Positions 16,894 through 26,959 of a DNA stretch of 64,000 bases are shown piece by piece. The DNA comes from Bacteroidales bacterium (GTDB lineage: Bacteria; Bacteroidota; Bacteroidia; Bacteroidales; UBA3663): contig JAFZTS010000079.1 in NCBI GenBank assembly GCA_017618715.1, positions 37,667-101,666 on the forward strand. Reading direction: 5' to 3'. The notes under the pieces are model-generated. The model made no database searches. It saw only the letters and a list, made by a program, of their open reading frames with translations, and had not been told where the DNA came from. The number at the start of each line of letters is the position of its first letter. Position 1 is the first letter of the stretch. The translations under genes and the position numbers were made by a program.

Positions 16894-17788
16894 CGTAGGG
16901 CGAACGTTTTAGGAGACTTGCCTTGCGGCGACTGAATGGCAGGTACTGATAAACCCAGCCGATAACGAACTCGAAGCTGCTATAGCGTGTCGTGATATCG
17001 TTGATATCCATCGTCTCGATGTGATACGAGCCACCCAGACGCAGCACGGAATCAAAACGGCGGAACCAAGGGATGACAGCCAACGGGAAATCGACCGCGA
17101 GCTGCACATCAAGATCCTGCTGGTTGTGAAGCGATGTGAAATGGAAGGTTTCGGAGGACGAGTCGAGATAGAACGTCTCATAATAGCTGGCTCCGTACTC
17201 CGGACAGAAGCCCATACCGAGCAAAGGCGCATGAGCCTGAAGCATCACCCTCATGCCTTGTGCTGACGGAGACTGGAAACGATAGCACACTGCTCCTGCA
17301 GCTCCAAGGTTGGTGGTGACACGTGCTGTAGCCGGATTATTGGACGATGCAATCTTCAAATTGTAGTCGAAGCCGAGATCAATGCCGGCATAAGGGCCCA
17401 GATAGAACGACCACGGGGAACTTGCGGGGCGAATGTCCAAAGTCGAAGGGTCAAGACTGTCAGACCAACGTCGCAGGATGCCATAGCGATAACGCAGACG
17501 ACCGGCCCAAGCTTCACTGTCGTGTCCGTGGTCTTCGCCCGTCGAGAATGCGATGTCGGCGAACTGCCAACTGGTCCAATCGAGATTGCGATGCATGCGC
17601 CAACGCTGTCCTTCGAGGCTGATGCAGGAACCCGTATAGAGGAGCGGAGTCAGATAAGTGTCGCGCATCCTGCCCTGACCTATACGCAACGAGAGGATAT
17701 TGGTGACGGGACGCGGAAGTTCATCCTGTGCCAATAAATGCACGGGGATGAACAGTAAAGCCCATGCCAGATATATGAATCTTTTCAT
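16883..17788 (-). CDS. DUF3316-like secreted protein
   Basis: 301 residues with signal peptide MKRFIYLAWALLFIPVHLLAQ. The body is rich in alternating aromatic strands (YLGPYAGIDLGFDYNLKIAS, LRLGGSYHIETMDIND), consistent with a small outer-membrane or surface beta structure. It looks like the DUF3316 family common in Bacteroidales; function is unknown. It starts 6 bases after the parC stop codon and overlaps the S41 peptidase gene downstream, so it is co-expressed with both. Confidence 0.7.
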   Translation of the reverse strand: MKRFIYLAWALLFIPVHLLAQDELPRPVTNILSLRIGQGRMRDTYLTPLLYTGSCISLEGQRWRMHRNLDWTSWQFADIAFSTGEDHGHDSEAWAGRLRYRYGILRRWSDSLDPSTLDIRPASSPWSFYLGPYAGIDLGFDYNLKIASSNNPATARVTTNLGAAGAVCYRFQSPSAQGMRVMLQAHAPLLGMGFCPEYGASYYETFYLDSSSETFHFTSLHNQQDLDVQLAVDFPLAVIPWFRRFDSVLRLGGSYHIETMDINDITTRYSSFEFVIGWVYQYLPFSRRKASLLKRSPYDAY

Positions 17789-17794
17789 CGGTTC

Positions 17795-20590
17795 TCAAAA
17801 CAGTGTTTCAGTAGGGACTTCCTCTTCAGGCTCCTCCCCTTCTACATCATCCTCGGCAACATCGTTGGTTTCAGGGACGCGAAGCGGCTGGATTTCCTCG
17901 ATGCTTGCCACCTTATAAGGAGTAATCTTCTTGCCCTTGGTATTGATACTTCGGATGGGAATGAACTCGTCGGCATCGACCTCGAGAGCAGGACGGAACT
18001 GGTCGGGCTTGCCGAAAGTGAGACGGAAACGCGGATATGGCGTGTCGATGACCAAGGGCTGAGGTTTCTGAGGCTCGACTGGCGCTGTTTCCGTCGCCGG
18101 CATATCGACCTCTTCCTCCTCACTGGAAACGGGAGCCACAACCTCGGGCAAATAATGCAATCCCACGGCAATCTTGAAGCGTTTCGGGTCGCCCAACATA
18201 TTCTGTTTGCTCGAACGCGCATCAAGCAAGGAGCGCTTCAGATTGTAGCACTTCATTTCCTTGTCCCAAAGAATAAAGGTCCACACCTTGCGCGGGTCAT
18301 ATTTCTCGACGCGAAGAACATTCGGCTCGAAATGAACGGTCTCCTCGAATTTCGTGATATAGTATTCCCAGTTGTCGAGAATGACAAGCACGCGATCCTC
18401 GCTAAGAAACTCGCCAAGATACTGTCCCTGCTTGTTGTAATTGATTCGCTGGACATCGGGATCCCACCATACGGGACGTCCGCCAAGCGTCGAGCCACCC
18501 TTCGAGACGAGCTGAATCTTCTGGACATCGGCCTTGGTGAGCAGGTTGCCCTTCACGCCACGCCCCTTGATGGGTGTCTCGGCAAAGTCGCGCTCGAAGT
18601 TGACGACCTTCGAATTGCGCAGCTTCGACTTGATGAACACCCTGATAACCTCGGCCTCACCGTTCTGGTTGGCGCTGAAATATACGATGCGTGAACCATC
18701 CTTGCCCTGGGTGATGTCGTAAGTCTTGTCGCGCATCACCGATGTGATGGCAAAGCGCTTGATCATGTGAGGGCCTCCCTTGCCGTCACGATAGACAACG
18801 TTGTAGATGGTACGGTTGTCGTTCTTGCGATAGACGTTCAGATAGAGCACATCCTTGCCGATAAAGATCTTCTGATCGACCTTCACCACCTTATACTGTC
18901 CATTCTTGTAGATAACCAATATCTCGTCAATCTCAGAGCAGTTGCAGATGAACTCTGATTCGGACTGCTTGAGACCCGTACCCATGAATCCCTCGGCTTT
19001 GTTGAACCAAAGCTTCATGTTCGACTCGATGACCTTGGTGGCATCGACCGAATCGAAGTTGCGAATCTCGGTCATACGCGGATGATCGGCGCCATACTTC
19101 TCTTTGAGGTGCTCAAACCACTTGATGGTATAATTGGTGAGATGCTTGAGGTTCCTTTCGACTTCGCGAATCTTCTTCTTGGTTTGAAGAATGTCCTCCT
19201 CGGCCTTCTGGCTGTTGAACTTATGGATACGAGCCATCTTGATATCCTCAAGGCGCAGCAGGTCGTCGCGTGTCACTTCTCGAACAAAGTCCTTCTTGAA
19301 CGGTTCGAGCCGCATGTCGATATAGGCGAGTGCCGTGTCAAGGTCCTTGGCCTGTTCGTACTCCTGACCCTTGTAGATGCGTTCCTCGATAAAGATTTTT
19401 TCGAGCGAACACGTCATGAGGTGTTCCAACAACTCGCCCTTGCTGACCTCCAGCTCCTGACGAAGCAGTTCCTTGGTATTCTCAGCCGAACGGCGAAGCA
19501 CCTCGCTCACGGTCAAGAAGTGGGGCTTCTTGTCGTAAATGACACAGCAGTTGGGCGAAATGGAAATCTCGCAGTCGGTGAAGGCATAAAGTGCGTCGAT
19601 GGTCCTGTCGCTCGATACGCCCGGCATCAGGTGAACGACAATCTCGGCATGGTCGCTGGTGAAATCATCGAAGCTCTTGATCTTGATCTTGCCCTTCTCA
19701 ATGGCCTTGCGTATCGACTCGATGAGCGAATCGGTGGTCTTGCCAAACGGCACATCGGTGATGCGGAGCGACTTCTGGTCGATCTTATCGATGCGACTGC
19801 GCACCTTGACTACACCGCCACGAGCTCCATCGTGGTATTTCGAGACATCGATGAGACCACCCGTCGGGAAATCGGGGTACAGTTCGAAGGGTTCGCCCTT
19901 GAGGCAAGCTATCGATGCATCGAGCAGTTCGTTGAAGTTATGAGGCAGGATCTTTGACGATAGACCTACGGCAATACCCTCCACGCCCTGAGCGAGGAGC
20001 AGCGGGAACTTGATGGGCAGATTGATGGGTTCCTTCTTGCGTCCATCGTACGACAGCTGCCATGGGGTAATCTTGTTGTTGAACACCACTTCGAGAGCGA
20101 ACTTCGAAAGACGTGCCTCGATATATCGGGGCGCAGCAGCCGAGTCACCTGTGAGGATGTTGCCCCAGTTACCCTGACAGTCGATGAGCAGCTCCTTCTG
20201 TCCAAGTTGTACCAAGGCATCGCCAATACTGGCATCGCCATGCGGATGGTATTGCATGGTCTGTCCCACAATGTTAGCCACCTTGTTGAAGCGTCCATCG
20301 TCGATCACCTTCATGGCATGGAGGATGCGGCGCTGTACGGGTTTAAGGCCATCGGCAAGATGCGGGACGGCACGCTCCAGAATAACGTAGCTCGCATAGT
20401 CGAGGAACCAGTTCTGGTACATGCCACCCAAATGATGTATCTTGTCGTCGGTGACATCGTCGTCATTGTGCGGCTTGTAGCCATTGCCCCCTATCAAGGT
20501 TTCTTCGACGGTCTCTTCATCTCCATCGGCAGCATAAGCAGCCTCATCGGGATTGAGTTCCAGGTCATCGTTCTTCTCGTCGTCGATCAT
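17795..20590 (-). CDS. parC: DNA topoisomerase IV subunit A
   Basis: 931 residues. It cuts and rejoins DNA for decatenation, working with ParE (not in the window). After an acidic N-terminal extension (about 50 residues, EAAYAADGDEETVEE) the GyrA/ParC core begins with YASYVILERAVPHLADGLKPVQRRIL. The quinolone-determining region reads YHPHGDASIGDALV and the catalytic tyrosine is Y156 in APRYIEARL. The C-terminal part lacks an obvious GyrA box (QRRGGKG), which favours ParC over GyrA. The last 130 residues are acidic and proline-rich (EEEEVDMPATETAPVEPQKPQP, then EEDVEGEEPEEEVPTE-like), an extension beyond the usual pinwheel. Confidence 0.93.
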   Translation of the reverse strand: MIDDEKNDDLELNPDEAAYAADGDEETVEETLIGGNGYKPHNDDDVTDDKIHHLGGMYQNWFLDYASYVILERAVPHLADGLKPVQRRILHAMKVIDDGRFNKVANIVGQTMQYHPHGDASIGDALVQLGQKELLIDCQGNWGNILTGDSAAAPRYIEARLSKFALEVVFNNKITPWQLSYDGRKKEPINLPIKFPLLLAQGVEGIAVGLSSKILPHNFNELLDASIACLKGEPFELYPDFPTGGLIDVSKYHDGARGGVVKVRSRIDKIDQKSLRITDVPFGKTTDSLIESIRKAIEKGKIKIKSFDDFTSDHAEIVVHLMPGVSSDRTIDALYAFTDCEISISPNCCVIYDKKPHFLTVSEVLRRSAENTKELLRQELEVSKGELLEHLMTCSLEKIFIEERIYKGQEYEQAKDLDTALAYIDMRLEPFKKDFVREVTRDDLLRLEDIKMARIHKFNSQKAEEDILQTKKKIREVERNLKHLTNYTIKWFEHLKEKYGADHPRMTEIRNFDSVDATKVIESNMKLWFNKAEGFMGTGLKQSESEFICNCSEIDEILVIYKNGQYKVVKVDQKIFIGKDVLYLNVYRKNDNRTIYNVVYRDGKGGPHMIKRFAITSVMRDKTYDITQGKDGSRIVYFSANQNGEAEVIRVFIKSKLRNSKVVNFERDFAETPIKGRGVKGNLLTKADVQKIQLVSKGGSTLGGRPVWWDPDVQRINYNKQGQYLGEFLSEDRVLVILDNWEYYITKFEETVHFEPNVLRVEKYDPRKVWTFILWDKEMKCYNLKRSLLDARSSKQNMLGDPKRFKIAVGLHYLPEVVAPVSSEEEEVDMPATETAPVEPQKPQPLVIDTPYPRFRLTFGKPDQFRPALEVDADEFIPIRSINTKGKKITPYKVASIEEIQPLRVPETNDVAEDDVEGEEPEEEVPTETLF

Positions 20591-20614
20591 AGGAATATTT
20601 AGGATGTAAGGATG

Positions 20615-21295
20615 TTAGAAATAAAAAGTCAAGCCAATGCGGTGCGTACCCATCTTGAAGTGGCTTTTCGATTCATCATAGATGGTTTGGAAGCGAAAGC
20701 TGCTTTCGAACGGAATAGCGTAGAAATAAGACACCTGGAAATGATTGCCAAGGATGACTCCTACACCGAGGTCAAGTTTCCAAACGCGTGTGCTGGTGCG
20801 ATATTCCGAATCGACTTCATTGAGGCGCTTTGCCGATTCGGGATCCTGCCTGAACAATTCATACAAGTCAAAATCGTTAAGCGCGAAATTACATTGGGGA
20901 CCTCCAAAGACATAGGGAATGATGAGGTCGGAGAAGAACGGCAGCTCAAGGTCGTAACGCACATGGAGAGGAACGCAGAAATAGCGCAGCTTATCCATGA
21001 CGCCGGCTCCATTCGATTCGATATCGGCCATTTCCTGCGAATAGACGAACGAAGCATCGAGACCGAAATTCAGGATCGGCAATGACACCCGTGCAATGAA
21101 GCCAGCATAATATCCACCTGAACTGTCGTAATGCCATCCTGTATTCATGAAGCCCGTTCCAGTGCCGTCAACCTTGGTAATATTTCCACCCGCAGTGATG
21201 CCCCAACGGAAGATGTCACTCTCGGCATATACACTCTCCAGCGAGAGCAAAGCACATACCAAAAGGATACCAATTCTCTTCAAAAATGTACGCAT
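20615..21295 (-). CDS. Outer membrane beta-barrel protein (PorT-like)
   Basis: 226 residues from the ATG at 21293-21295; a longer frame to 21385 is rejected because the promoter box at 21324-21331 would then lie inside the gene. The start MRTFLKRIGILLVCALLSLESVYAES is a signal peptide. The body (FRWGITAGGNITKVDG, FGLDASFVYSQEM, LGVGVILGNHFQVSYFYAIPF) and C-terminal HRIGLTFYF fit an eight-stranded outer-membrane barrel. It is 24 bases upstream of parC and likely heads that operon. Confidence 0.82.
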   Translation of the reverse strand: MRTFLKRIGILLVCALLSLESVYAESDIFRWGITAGGNITKVDGTGTGFMNTGWHYDSSGGYYAGFIARVSLPILNFGLDASFVYSQEMADIESNGAGVMDKLRYFCVPLHVRYDLELPFFSDLIIPYVFGGPQCNFALNDFDLYELFRQDPESAKRLNEVDSEYRTSTRVWKLDLGVGVILGNHFQVSYFYAIPFESSFRFQTIYDESKSHFKMGTHRIGLTFYF

Positions 21296-21323
21296 TGTGT
21301 AATATAAACAGAATAATTTGCTG

Positions 21324-21356
21324 CAAAGATAAGGCATTTTGCCCACTTTTCCCAAA
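21324..21356 (-). promoter_or_regulatory. Promoter of the barrel-parC operon
   Basis: Minus-strand TTTG (21356-21353), 21 bases, TATCTTTG (21331-21324). It is divergent from the promoter at 21392-21423. Confidence 0.75.
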
Positions 21357-21391
21357 GATTGTCCGAAAAAAAACAAAAAACACAATCATTT

Positions 21392-21423
21392 TTTGGATAA
21401 TCAAAAAAAAATCGCGATATTTG
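21392..21423 (+). promoter_or_regulatory. Promoter of the C-terminal protease operon
   Basis: TTTG (21392-21395), 20 bases, GATATTTG (21416-21423, one mismatch to TAnnTTTG). The start codon is 23 bases downstream. Confidence 0.7.
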
Positions 21424-21446
21424 CCCAAATTTTTAACATTTAGAAC

Positions 21447-23072
21447 ATGAAGAAAAGGATGTTTGGCCTCATTGGCCTCATCGTAAGCCTAACCGTATGC
21501 TTGGCCTGCCCCTCACAGGCTTTGGCACAATCATCGGACACCCGCAACAAGAAGAAAGTGGAGGACCTACACCTCGATGCACAACAATACATGGAGATAT
21601 TGGGCTCTGCCATCACAACCTTGCAGGGACAGTATGTTGACACCATTGACTGGGGGAAAGCGTTGGCAACGGGTGTGAAAGCAATGTTGACCGAGCTTGA
21701 TCCTTATTGCGAATTCTACAGTGAGGAAGACCAGTCGGACTTCAAGACGATGACAACCGGCGAATACGGCGGAATAGGCGCACTGATACAACAGCGTGGC
21801 GATACGGTAATCATAGCAAACCCCTACGAGGGCCGACCTGCCATGGAAGCTGGTGTACGTGTGGGTGATGCCATCCTCAGCATCGATGGCGAGAGCATGC
21901 TCAAGAAGAACACTTCCGAAGTGAGCGAAAAGTTGCGCGGACAAGCGGGGACGACGTTCAACCTTCGTGTGAAACGTCCATACGTCGATGAACCCATTGA
22001 CTTCGAGATTCATCGTCGCAAGATCTTGCTCGACGCGGTGCCCTATTATGGCTGGCTCAACGATAGCGTGGCCTATATCTTCCTGTCGCAGTTCACCGAC
22101 AAGGCCGGGCAGGAGGTACAGGATGCACTCGTCAAGTTGCGTGCAGACAAGGAACATCAGCTCAAGGGCCTCGTCTTCGACCTGCGCCAGAACGGTGGCG
22201 GTTTGCTCGAAGAGGCTGTGAAGATTGTCGGCATGTTTGTGCCCAAAGGCAGTCCCGTGGTCGAAACCAAGGCCAAGCGCCCGGAATGGAACAGCGCCTA
22301 TCGCACCAACACCGTGCCCATCGAACCCAACCTCCCCATTGTCAGTCTTATTGACCGAAACACCGCGTCGGCTGCTGAAATCCTAAGCGGGTCACTTCAG
22401 GATTTGGACCGTGCTGTGATTATGGGTGAACGTTCGTTCGGCAAGGGCTTGGTACAGAGCACCCGTCCGCTGCCTTACAACACGCTGATGAAATTCACGA
22501 CGGCCAAATACTACATTCCTTCAGGACGCTGTATCCAGGTCATCAATTACAAACTGGGCGAGGCCGAACAGATACCCGACTCACTTACCCACGTGTTCTA
22601 CACCACCAATGGGCGTGAAGTTCGTGATGGGCGCGGCATCAAACCCGATGTCGAGGAAAAGCCGCAGCAGATGTCTGGGCTTGCTTATTACCTCGACCGC
22701 GAATATCTCACCTTCGACTATGCTACACGCTATCGCCAACAGCATGAAACCATCGCACCCCTCCGCGAGTTCAAGCTCTCGGACGAGGAATATGATGCGT
22801 TCTGCAAGGAAGCCCTCGCACACAAGAAAGACAGCATCCTGACCATGCTGAAGGTCTTCGACATGAAGCATGACCTCGATTCGCTGCGTGACGAGATCAA
22901 GGATGAGGTGGCCAACGAAATCATCCTTCGCTACTATTATCAGCGGGGACAGTCAGAGCACAGCCTGCTCCAGGATACCCTCGTGAAGAAAGCAGCCCAA
23001 CTTGTCGCAGACCAGAAACGATACAGCGACATCCTGCAACCGGCAAACAAGAAAAACAAAGATAAAAAATAG
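21447..23072 (+). CDS. S41 C-terminal processing peptidase (CtpA/Prc-like)
   Basis: 541 residues. Signal peptide MKKRMFGLIGLIVSLTVCLA is followed by a PDZ domain at about residues 105-185 (GEYGGIGALIQQRGD, AGVRVGDAILSIDGES) and the S41 protease core. The catalytic serine is S308 in RNTASAAEILSG and the lysine is K333 in GKGLVQ. The enzyme cleaves proteins from their C-terminal end in the periplasm. A lysine-rich tail (KKNKDKK) ends the protein. It is the first gene of a run of closely spaced plus-strand genes, ending 2 bases before the C1 peptidase gene. Confidence 0.94.
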   Translation: MKKRMFGLIGLIVSLTVCLACPSQALAQSSDTRNKKKVEDLHLDAQQYMEILGSAITTLQGQYVDTIDWGKALATGVKAMLTELDPYCEFYSEEDQSDFKTMTTGEYGGIGALIQQRGDTVIIANPYEGRPAMEAGVRVGDAILSIDGESMLKKNTSEVSEKLRGQAGTTFNLRVKRPYVDEPIDFEIHRRKILLDAVPYYGWLNDSVAYIFLSQFTDKAGQEVQDALVKLRADKEHQLKGLVFDLRQNGGGLLEEAVKIVGMFVPKGSPVVETKAKRPEWNSAYRTNTVPIEPNLPIVSLIDRNTASAAEILSGSLQDLDRAVIMGERSFGKGLVQSTRPLPYNTLMKFTTAKYYIPSGRCIQVINYKLGEAEQIPDSLTHVFYTTNGREVRDGRGIKPDVEEKPQQMSGLAYYLDREYLTFDYATRYRQQHETIAPLREFKLSDEEYDAFCKEALAHKKDSILTMLKVFDMKHDLDSLRDEIKDEVANEIILRYYYQRGQSEHSLLQDTLVKKAAQLVADQKRYSDILQPANKKNKDKK

Positions 23073-23074
23073 AA

Positions 23075-24301
23075 ATGAAAATGAAGAAAATCATGCTCTG
23101 CGGCATTGCCGCCATCCTCTCGTGCGCTGCCATTGCACAAGATGAAGCAAAGAACGACTCTGTCAAGGGTTTCCAGTTCACCACTATCGATTCGTTGGCC
23201 ATCACCCCTGTCAAGAACCAGAAGAATGCCGGCACCTGCTGGAGTTATTCCGGCCTAAGTTTCCTTGAGAGTGAGGTACTCAAAAAGACTGGTAAGGTCT
23301 ATGACTTCTCGGAGATGTTTGTCATATCGAAAACGTATCTTGACCGTGCCGAAAAGTCGGTGCGCACCCACGGTGACGTCAGCTTTGCCCAGGGCGGATC
23401 GTTCGTCGATGTCTTCTACTGCCTTCGCAACTACGGCCTCATCCCCGACAGCGAGATGCCAGCCGGTGTGATGTACGGCGATACACTCAGCAACCACAGC
23501 GAACTCAGCGCCATGACCGACCCCATCGTCAAGGCCGCTGCCAGTGCCCGCAAACTCCAGTTCAGCCCCGATGGCGAACCACTTTGGAAGAAGAGCCTGC
23601 GTGCCGTTCATGAAGTCTATCTCGGCAAGGTTCCCGAGACCTTCACCTACGAAGGCAAGACCTACACCCCCATGTCCTTCGCAGCAAGCACAGGTCTCAA
23701 CCCTGATGACTACGTCTCAATCACTTCGTTCACCCACCACCCCTATTCTACGGGTGCCAACAAGGGCAAGGGCTTCGTCATTGAGGTGCAGGACAACTGG
23801 CGCTGGGGCGAGAGCCTCAACCTCGAGCTCGATGACTTCATGCAGGTTATCGACGATGCCATCAAGGCAGGCTACACCGTGCTCTGGGGCGGCGACGTCA
23901 GTGAGGATGGTTTCACCCGCGACGGCCTTGCCGTATATCCCGACATGGAGGCTCCCGACGCTCCCGGTGCCGATCAGGCACGCTGGCTCCGTCTGGACCG
24001 CAGCGCCAAGGGCAAGGAGCTCAGCGAAAAGCCTCTGCCACAGAAGAAGGTTACCGCCGAGGAGCGTCAGCGCGGCTACGACAACTTCGAGACAGGCGAC
24101 GACCATGGCATGCATCTCTTCGGCATCGCCAAGGACCAGGAGGGCAACCTTTACTATCTGATCAAGAACAGCTGGGGCGTCACCGGAAAGTATGACGGCA
24201 TCTGGTACATGACACCCGAATTCGCTCGTGCCAAGACCCTCAACTACGTCGTCAACAAGAATGCCATTTCGAAGGCCATTCGCGCCAAATACGGCATCTG
24301 A
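23075..24301 (+). CDS. C1-family aminopeptidase (bleomycin hydrolase/PepC-like), secreted
   Basis: 408 residues with signal peptide MKMKKIMLCGIAAILSCAAIAQ. The papain-type nucleophile is C55 in NAGTCWSYSG, the His lies in DDHGMHLFGI and the Asn in LIKNSWGVTGKYDG. The overall order fits the C1B bleomycin hydrolase/aminopeptidase C family, which trims peptides. Bacterial PepC is usually cytoplasmic; a signal peptide is the common Bacteroidales variant and places it in the periplasm. It starts 2 bases after the Ctp protease gene, suggesting joint peptide turnover. Confidence 0.92.
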   Translation: MKMKKIMLCGIAAILSCAAIAQDEAKNDSVKGFQFTTIDSLAITPVKNQKNAGTCWSYSGLSFLESEVLKKTGKVYDFSEMFVISKTYLDRAEKSVRTHGDVSFAQGGSFVDVFYCLRNYGLIPDSEMPAGVMYGDTLSNHSELSAMTDPIVKAAASARKLQFSPDGEPLWKKSLRAVHEVYLGKVPETFTYEGKTYTPMSFAASTGLNPDDYVSITSFTHHPYSTGANKGKGFVIEVQDNWRWGESLNLELDDFMQVIDDAIKAGYTVLWGGDVSEDGFTRDGLAVYPDMEAPDAPGADQARWLRLDRSAKGKELSEKPLPQKKVTAEERQRGYDNFETGDDHGMHLFGIAKDQEGNLYYLIKNSWGVTGKYDGIWYMTPEFARAKTLNYVVNKNAISKAIRAKYGI

Positions 24302-24304
24302 TCA

Positions 24305-25171
24305 ATGCATAATTTCGACACTACCATATCGACTTTGAGCGACATTTCTCAAAGCGAGCTTCACCACTACGGCATCGAGGGGATTCCCTTCCCTTCGGTG
24401 CCGGAACTGCGTGAATTTGTCGATATTTGTCGCTCGGTACTCTTTCCAGGCTATTTTGGAAAGAATGTGGTGACAGGTGGTCTGCAATACCACATTGGCG
24501 TAGGCGTGGAACGTCTTTACGAAAAGATCTGCAAGCAGTTCATGGCAGGCATTGCCTTTGCACAAGGCGATGACTTCGTGGAACGCGAGGTGGTGAACGA
24601 TGCTGCCAAACGCCGCGCCAAAACGTTTGTCGAAACACTTCCCCAGCTTCGCGAAATACTGGCCACCGACGTCGTGGCCATGTACCGCAATGACCCGGCT
24701 GCCAACAATCTTGGGGAGGTTATCCTATGCTATCCCGGCATGCATGCCATCACCAACTACCGCATTGCCCATGCCATCTACGAACTTGACGTACCGCTCA
24801 TTCCCCGTATGATCACCGAGCTTGCCCATAGCGAGACGGGCATCGACATCCATCCGGGAGCCACCATCGGCCCTTCGTTTGCCATCGATCATGGCACAGG
24901 CGTTGTCATAGGTGCAACAGCTATCCTGGGTCATCATGTCACACTCTATCAAGGCGTGACACTCGGCGCCAAGAACTTCCCGCAAGAGCCCGACGGATCG
25001 CTCGTCAAGGGCATAGCACGTCACCCTATCCTCGGCAACAATGTGGTGGTCTATGCCAACGCTACCATCCTGGGGCGCGTCCATATCGGCGACAACACTA
25101 CTATAGGCGGCAACCTCTGGGTCACCCACGACGTGCCTGCCAACACAAAGTTATTCTACAACGCTCAATGA
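24305..25171 (+). CDS. cysE: Serine O-acetyltransferase
   Basis: 288 residues. The enzyme acetylates serine with acetyl-CoA to give O-acetylserine for cysteine synthesis. An N-terminal helical domain (about 1-160) is followed by left-handed beta-helix repeats with IDIHPGATIGPSFAIDHGTG, VVIGATAILGHHVTLYQGVTLG and HPILGNNVVVYANATILG, typical of CysE with active-site His residues in HPGA and DHGTG. This longer N-terminal form is common in Bacteroidetes (EpsC-like). Start is 3 bases after the C1 peptidase stop, so co-transcription is likely although the pathways differ. Confidence 0.92.
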   Translation: MHNFDTTISTLSDISQSELHHYGIEGIPFPSVPELREFVDICRSVLFPGYFGKNVVTGGLQYHIGVGVERLYEKICKQFMAGIAFAQGDDFVEREVVNDAAKRRAKTFVETLPQLREILATDVVAMYRNDPAANNLGEVILCYPGMHAITNYRIAHAIYELDVPLIPRMITELAHSETGIDIHPGATIGPSFAIDHGTGVVIGATAILGHHVTLYQGVTLGAKNFPQEPDGSLVKGIARHPILGNNVVVYANATILGRVHIGDNTTIGGNLWVTHDVPANTKLFYNAQ

Positions 25172-25207
25172 CAAGACAGGCCTATACGTGCCTGCCGGTT
25201 ACCATTC

Positions 25208-26959
25208 ATGGAAAAATTCAAGATTATCGCAAAAACCCTCGCCGGTCTCGAAGAGATACTGGCCAAGGAGATTGAACAGCTGGGTGGCGAAAACATCGCC
25301 ATCGGCAATCGCATGGTAAGCTATATGGGAGACAAGCAGCTGCTCTACAAGTCAAACCTTTGGCTCCGCACCGCCCTGCGTGTGCTGAAGCCCATCGAGC
25401 AATTCACAGCCGCCGACCCCGATGAGCTATATGCCAAGGTGAAGGCTATCGACTGGAGCCAATATGTAGCAGAGGGACAGACCATCGCCATCGACAACAC
25501 CATCTTTTCCGAAAACTTCCGCAATTCGCGCTTCGCCATCTATCGCGCAAAAGATGCCATCTGCGACTACTTTGTCGAACATAAGATGAAGCGTCCCAAG
25601 GTAGCTGTAGGTTCGGCCGACGTGCAGTTCAACCTGCACATCTCCGATACGGCCGACACCAGCATCATGGGTTCGGCCTGCACCCTCAGCCTCGATTCGA
25701 GCGGCGACCCACTCTACAAACGCGGCTACAAGGAGCATCTCACCGATGCGCCCATCAGCGAGGTGCTGGCTGCCGGTATTCTGCTCAAAGCAGGCTATGA
25801 CGGAACACGTGACCTCTACGACCCGATGTGCGGCTCGGGGACCTTCCTTATCGAAGCAGCCCTCATCGCCACCAACACGCCTGCCGGTCTCTATCGCAAC
25901 GGCTTCGGCTTCCAGCGTTGGACTGTGGGCGAGCTGGCCTACGACGACGATCTCTGGCAGGAACTCTACGATGACGATTCGCAGGAGAAGGAGTTCCTGC
26001 ACCACATCTACGGTTCCGACATTTCAAAGGTGGCCATCGACGTCACTACCGAGAACGTGCGCTCAGCAGGTTTGCAGAAATACATCACCCTCATGGTAAA
26101 GGATTTTGAGGAGGTCGATACAGCACCCTGGGCACAAGCCGATGCCGAAGCATTGGCCGAAGGCGAGCAGCCAAACGGCGGCATAGTGGTGATGAATCCA
26201 CCCTACGGCAAACGCCTTTTCACCGATGTTCCAACCTTCTATAAGATGGTGGGCAACGTGCTCAAAAAGTTCTTCCAAGGTTCTGAGGCATGGATCATCT
26301 CCAGCGACGATCCGAACGCCACCTTCGTTTATACCGACCCGAATACCGGCTTCCGCAAAGAAGGCACCCCATTCGACTTCGTCGGGCTCAAACCTTCGCT
26401 CAAGATCGAACTCAACAATGGAGGCATTCCCTGCCAGCTCCGCAAGTACGAGCTCTTCAGCGGCAAGTATGACGAGTTCCGCAAGGATGGCAACGAGCTC
26501 GATAAGCTAAGCGCCGACCAGAAGCAGGACAACGGCCATTTCGAACGTATCCGCAAAGGCAATGGGAAAAGGGGCAGCTCTTTCAAGAGGGATGACAAAA
26601 AGGACGGCAAGCCCTTCAAGAAAGACGGCAAGAAAGACGGCGGCGACAAGAAGAAACGTTTCTTCGACAAGGAAGGCAAAGCCTACGATCGGGGTCACAA
26701 GCCCACCGACAACGACAAGCCCAAACGCCCCCGCAAGGACAGCAACACCAAACGCACCTACACCATCGGAAAGGACGGCAGCATCTCGGTGAGCCGTGGC
26801 AACTTCAAGCGCGGAGCAGACGGCAAACTCGAGGAGCGCGGCGGCGAATACCAACCACGCGGACGTCGCACCTACGACCCCAACCGTCCCATGTTCGGCG
26901 AAGACTTCGACATGAGCAAGGCCGTCCTCGACTACACCAAAAAGCCCGACGACAAATAA
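25208..26959 (+). CDS. THUMP-domain rRNA (guanine-N2) methyltransferase, RlmL-like, with basic tail
   Basis: 583 residues. N-terminal ferredoxin-like/THUMP region (about 1-160; KTLAGLEEILAKEIEQLG), then a methyltransferase with motif DPMCGSGTFLIEAAL near residue 205 and the catalytic NPPYGKRL near 330, the signature of the RlmL/YcbY N-terminal half that makes m2G in 23S rRNA. Unlike the E. coli fusion it lacks the RlmK half. Residues about 440-583 are a low-complexity Lys/Arg/Asp/Gly tail (FKKDGKKDGGDKKKRFF) likely to bind RNA. It is separated from cysE by 36 bases and from the DPP IV gene by exactly four 9-bp repeats. Confidence 0.9.
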   Translation: MEKFKIIAKTLAGLEEILAKEIEQLGGENIAIGNRMVSYMGDKQLLYKSNLWLRTALRVLKPIEQFTAADPDELYAKVKAIDWSQYVAEGQTIAIDNTIFSENFRNSRFAIYRAKDAICDYFVEHKMKRPKVAVGSADVQFNLHISDTADTSIMGSACTLSLDSSGDPLYKRGYKEHLTDAPISEVLAAGILLKAGYDGTRDLYDPMCGSGTFLIEAALIATNTPAGLYRNGFGFQRWTVGELAYDDDLWQELYDDDSQEKEFLHHIYGSDISKVAIDVTTENVRSAGLQKYITLMVKDFEEVDTAPWAQADAEALAEGEQPNGGIVVMNPPYGKRLFTDVPTFYKMVGNVLKKFFQGSEAWIISSDDPNATFVYTDPNTGFRKEGTPFDFVGLKPSLKIELNNGGIPCQLRKYELFSGKYDEFRKDGNELDKLSADQKQDNGHFERIRKGNGKRGSSFKRDDKKDGKPFKKDGKKDGGDKKKRFFDKEGKAYDRGHKPTDNDKPKRPRKDSNTKRTYTIGKDGSISVSRGNFKRGADGKLEERGGEYQPRGRRTYDPNRPMFGEDFDMSKAVLDYTKKPDDK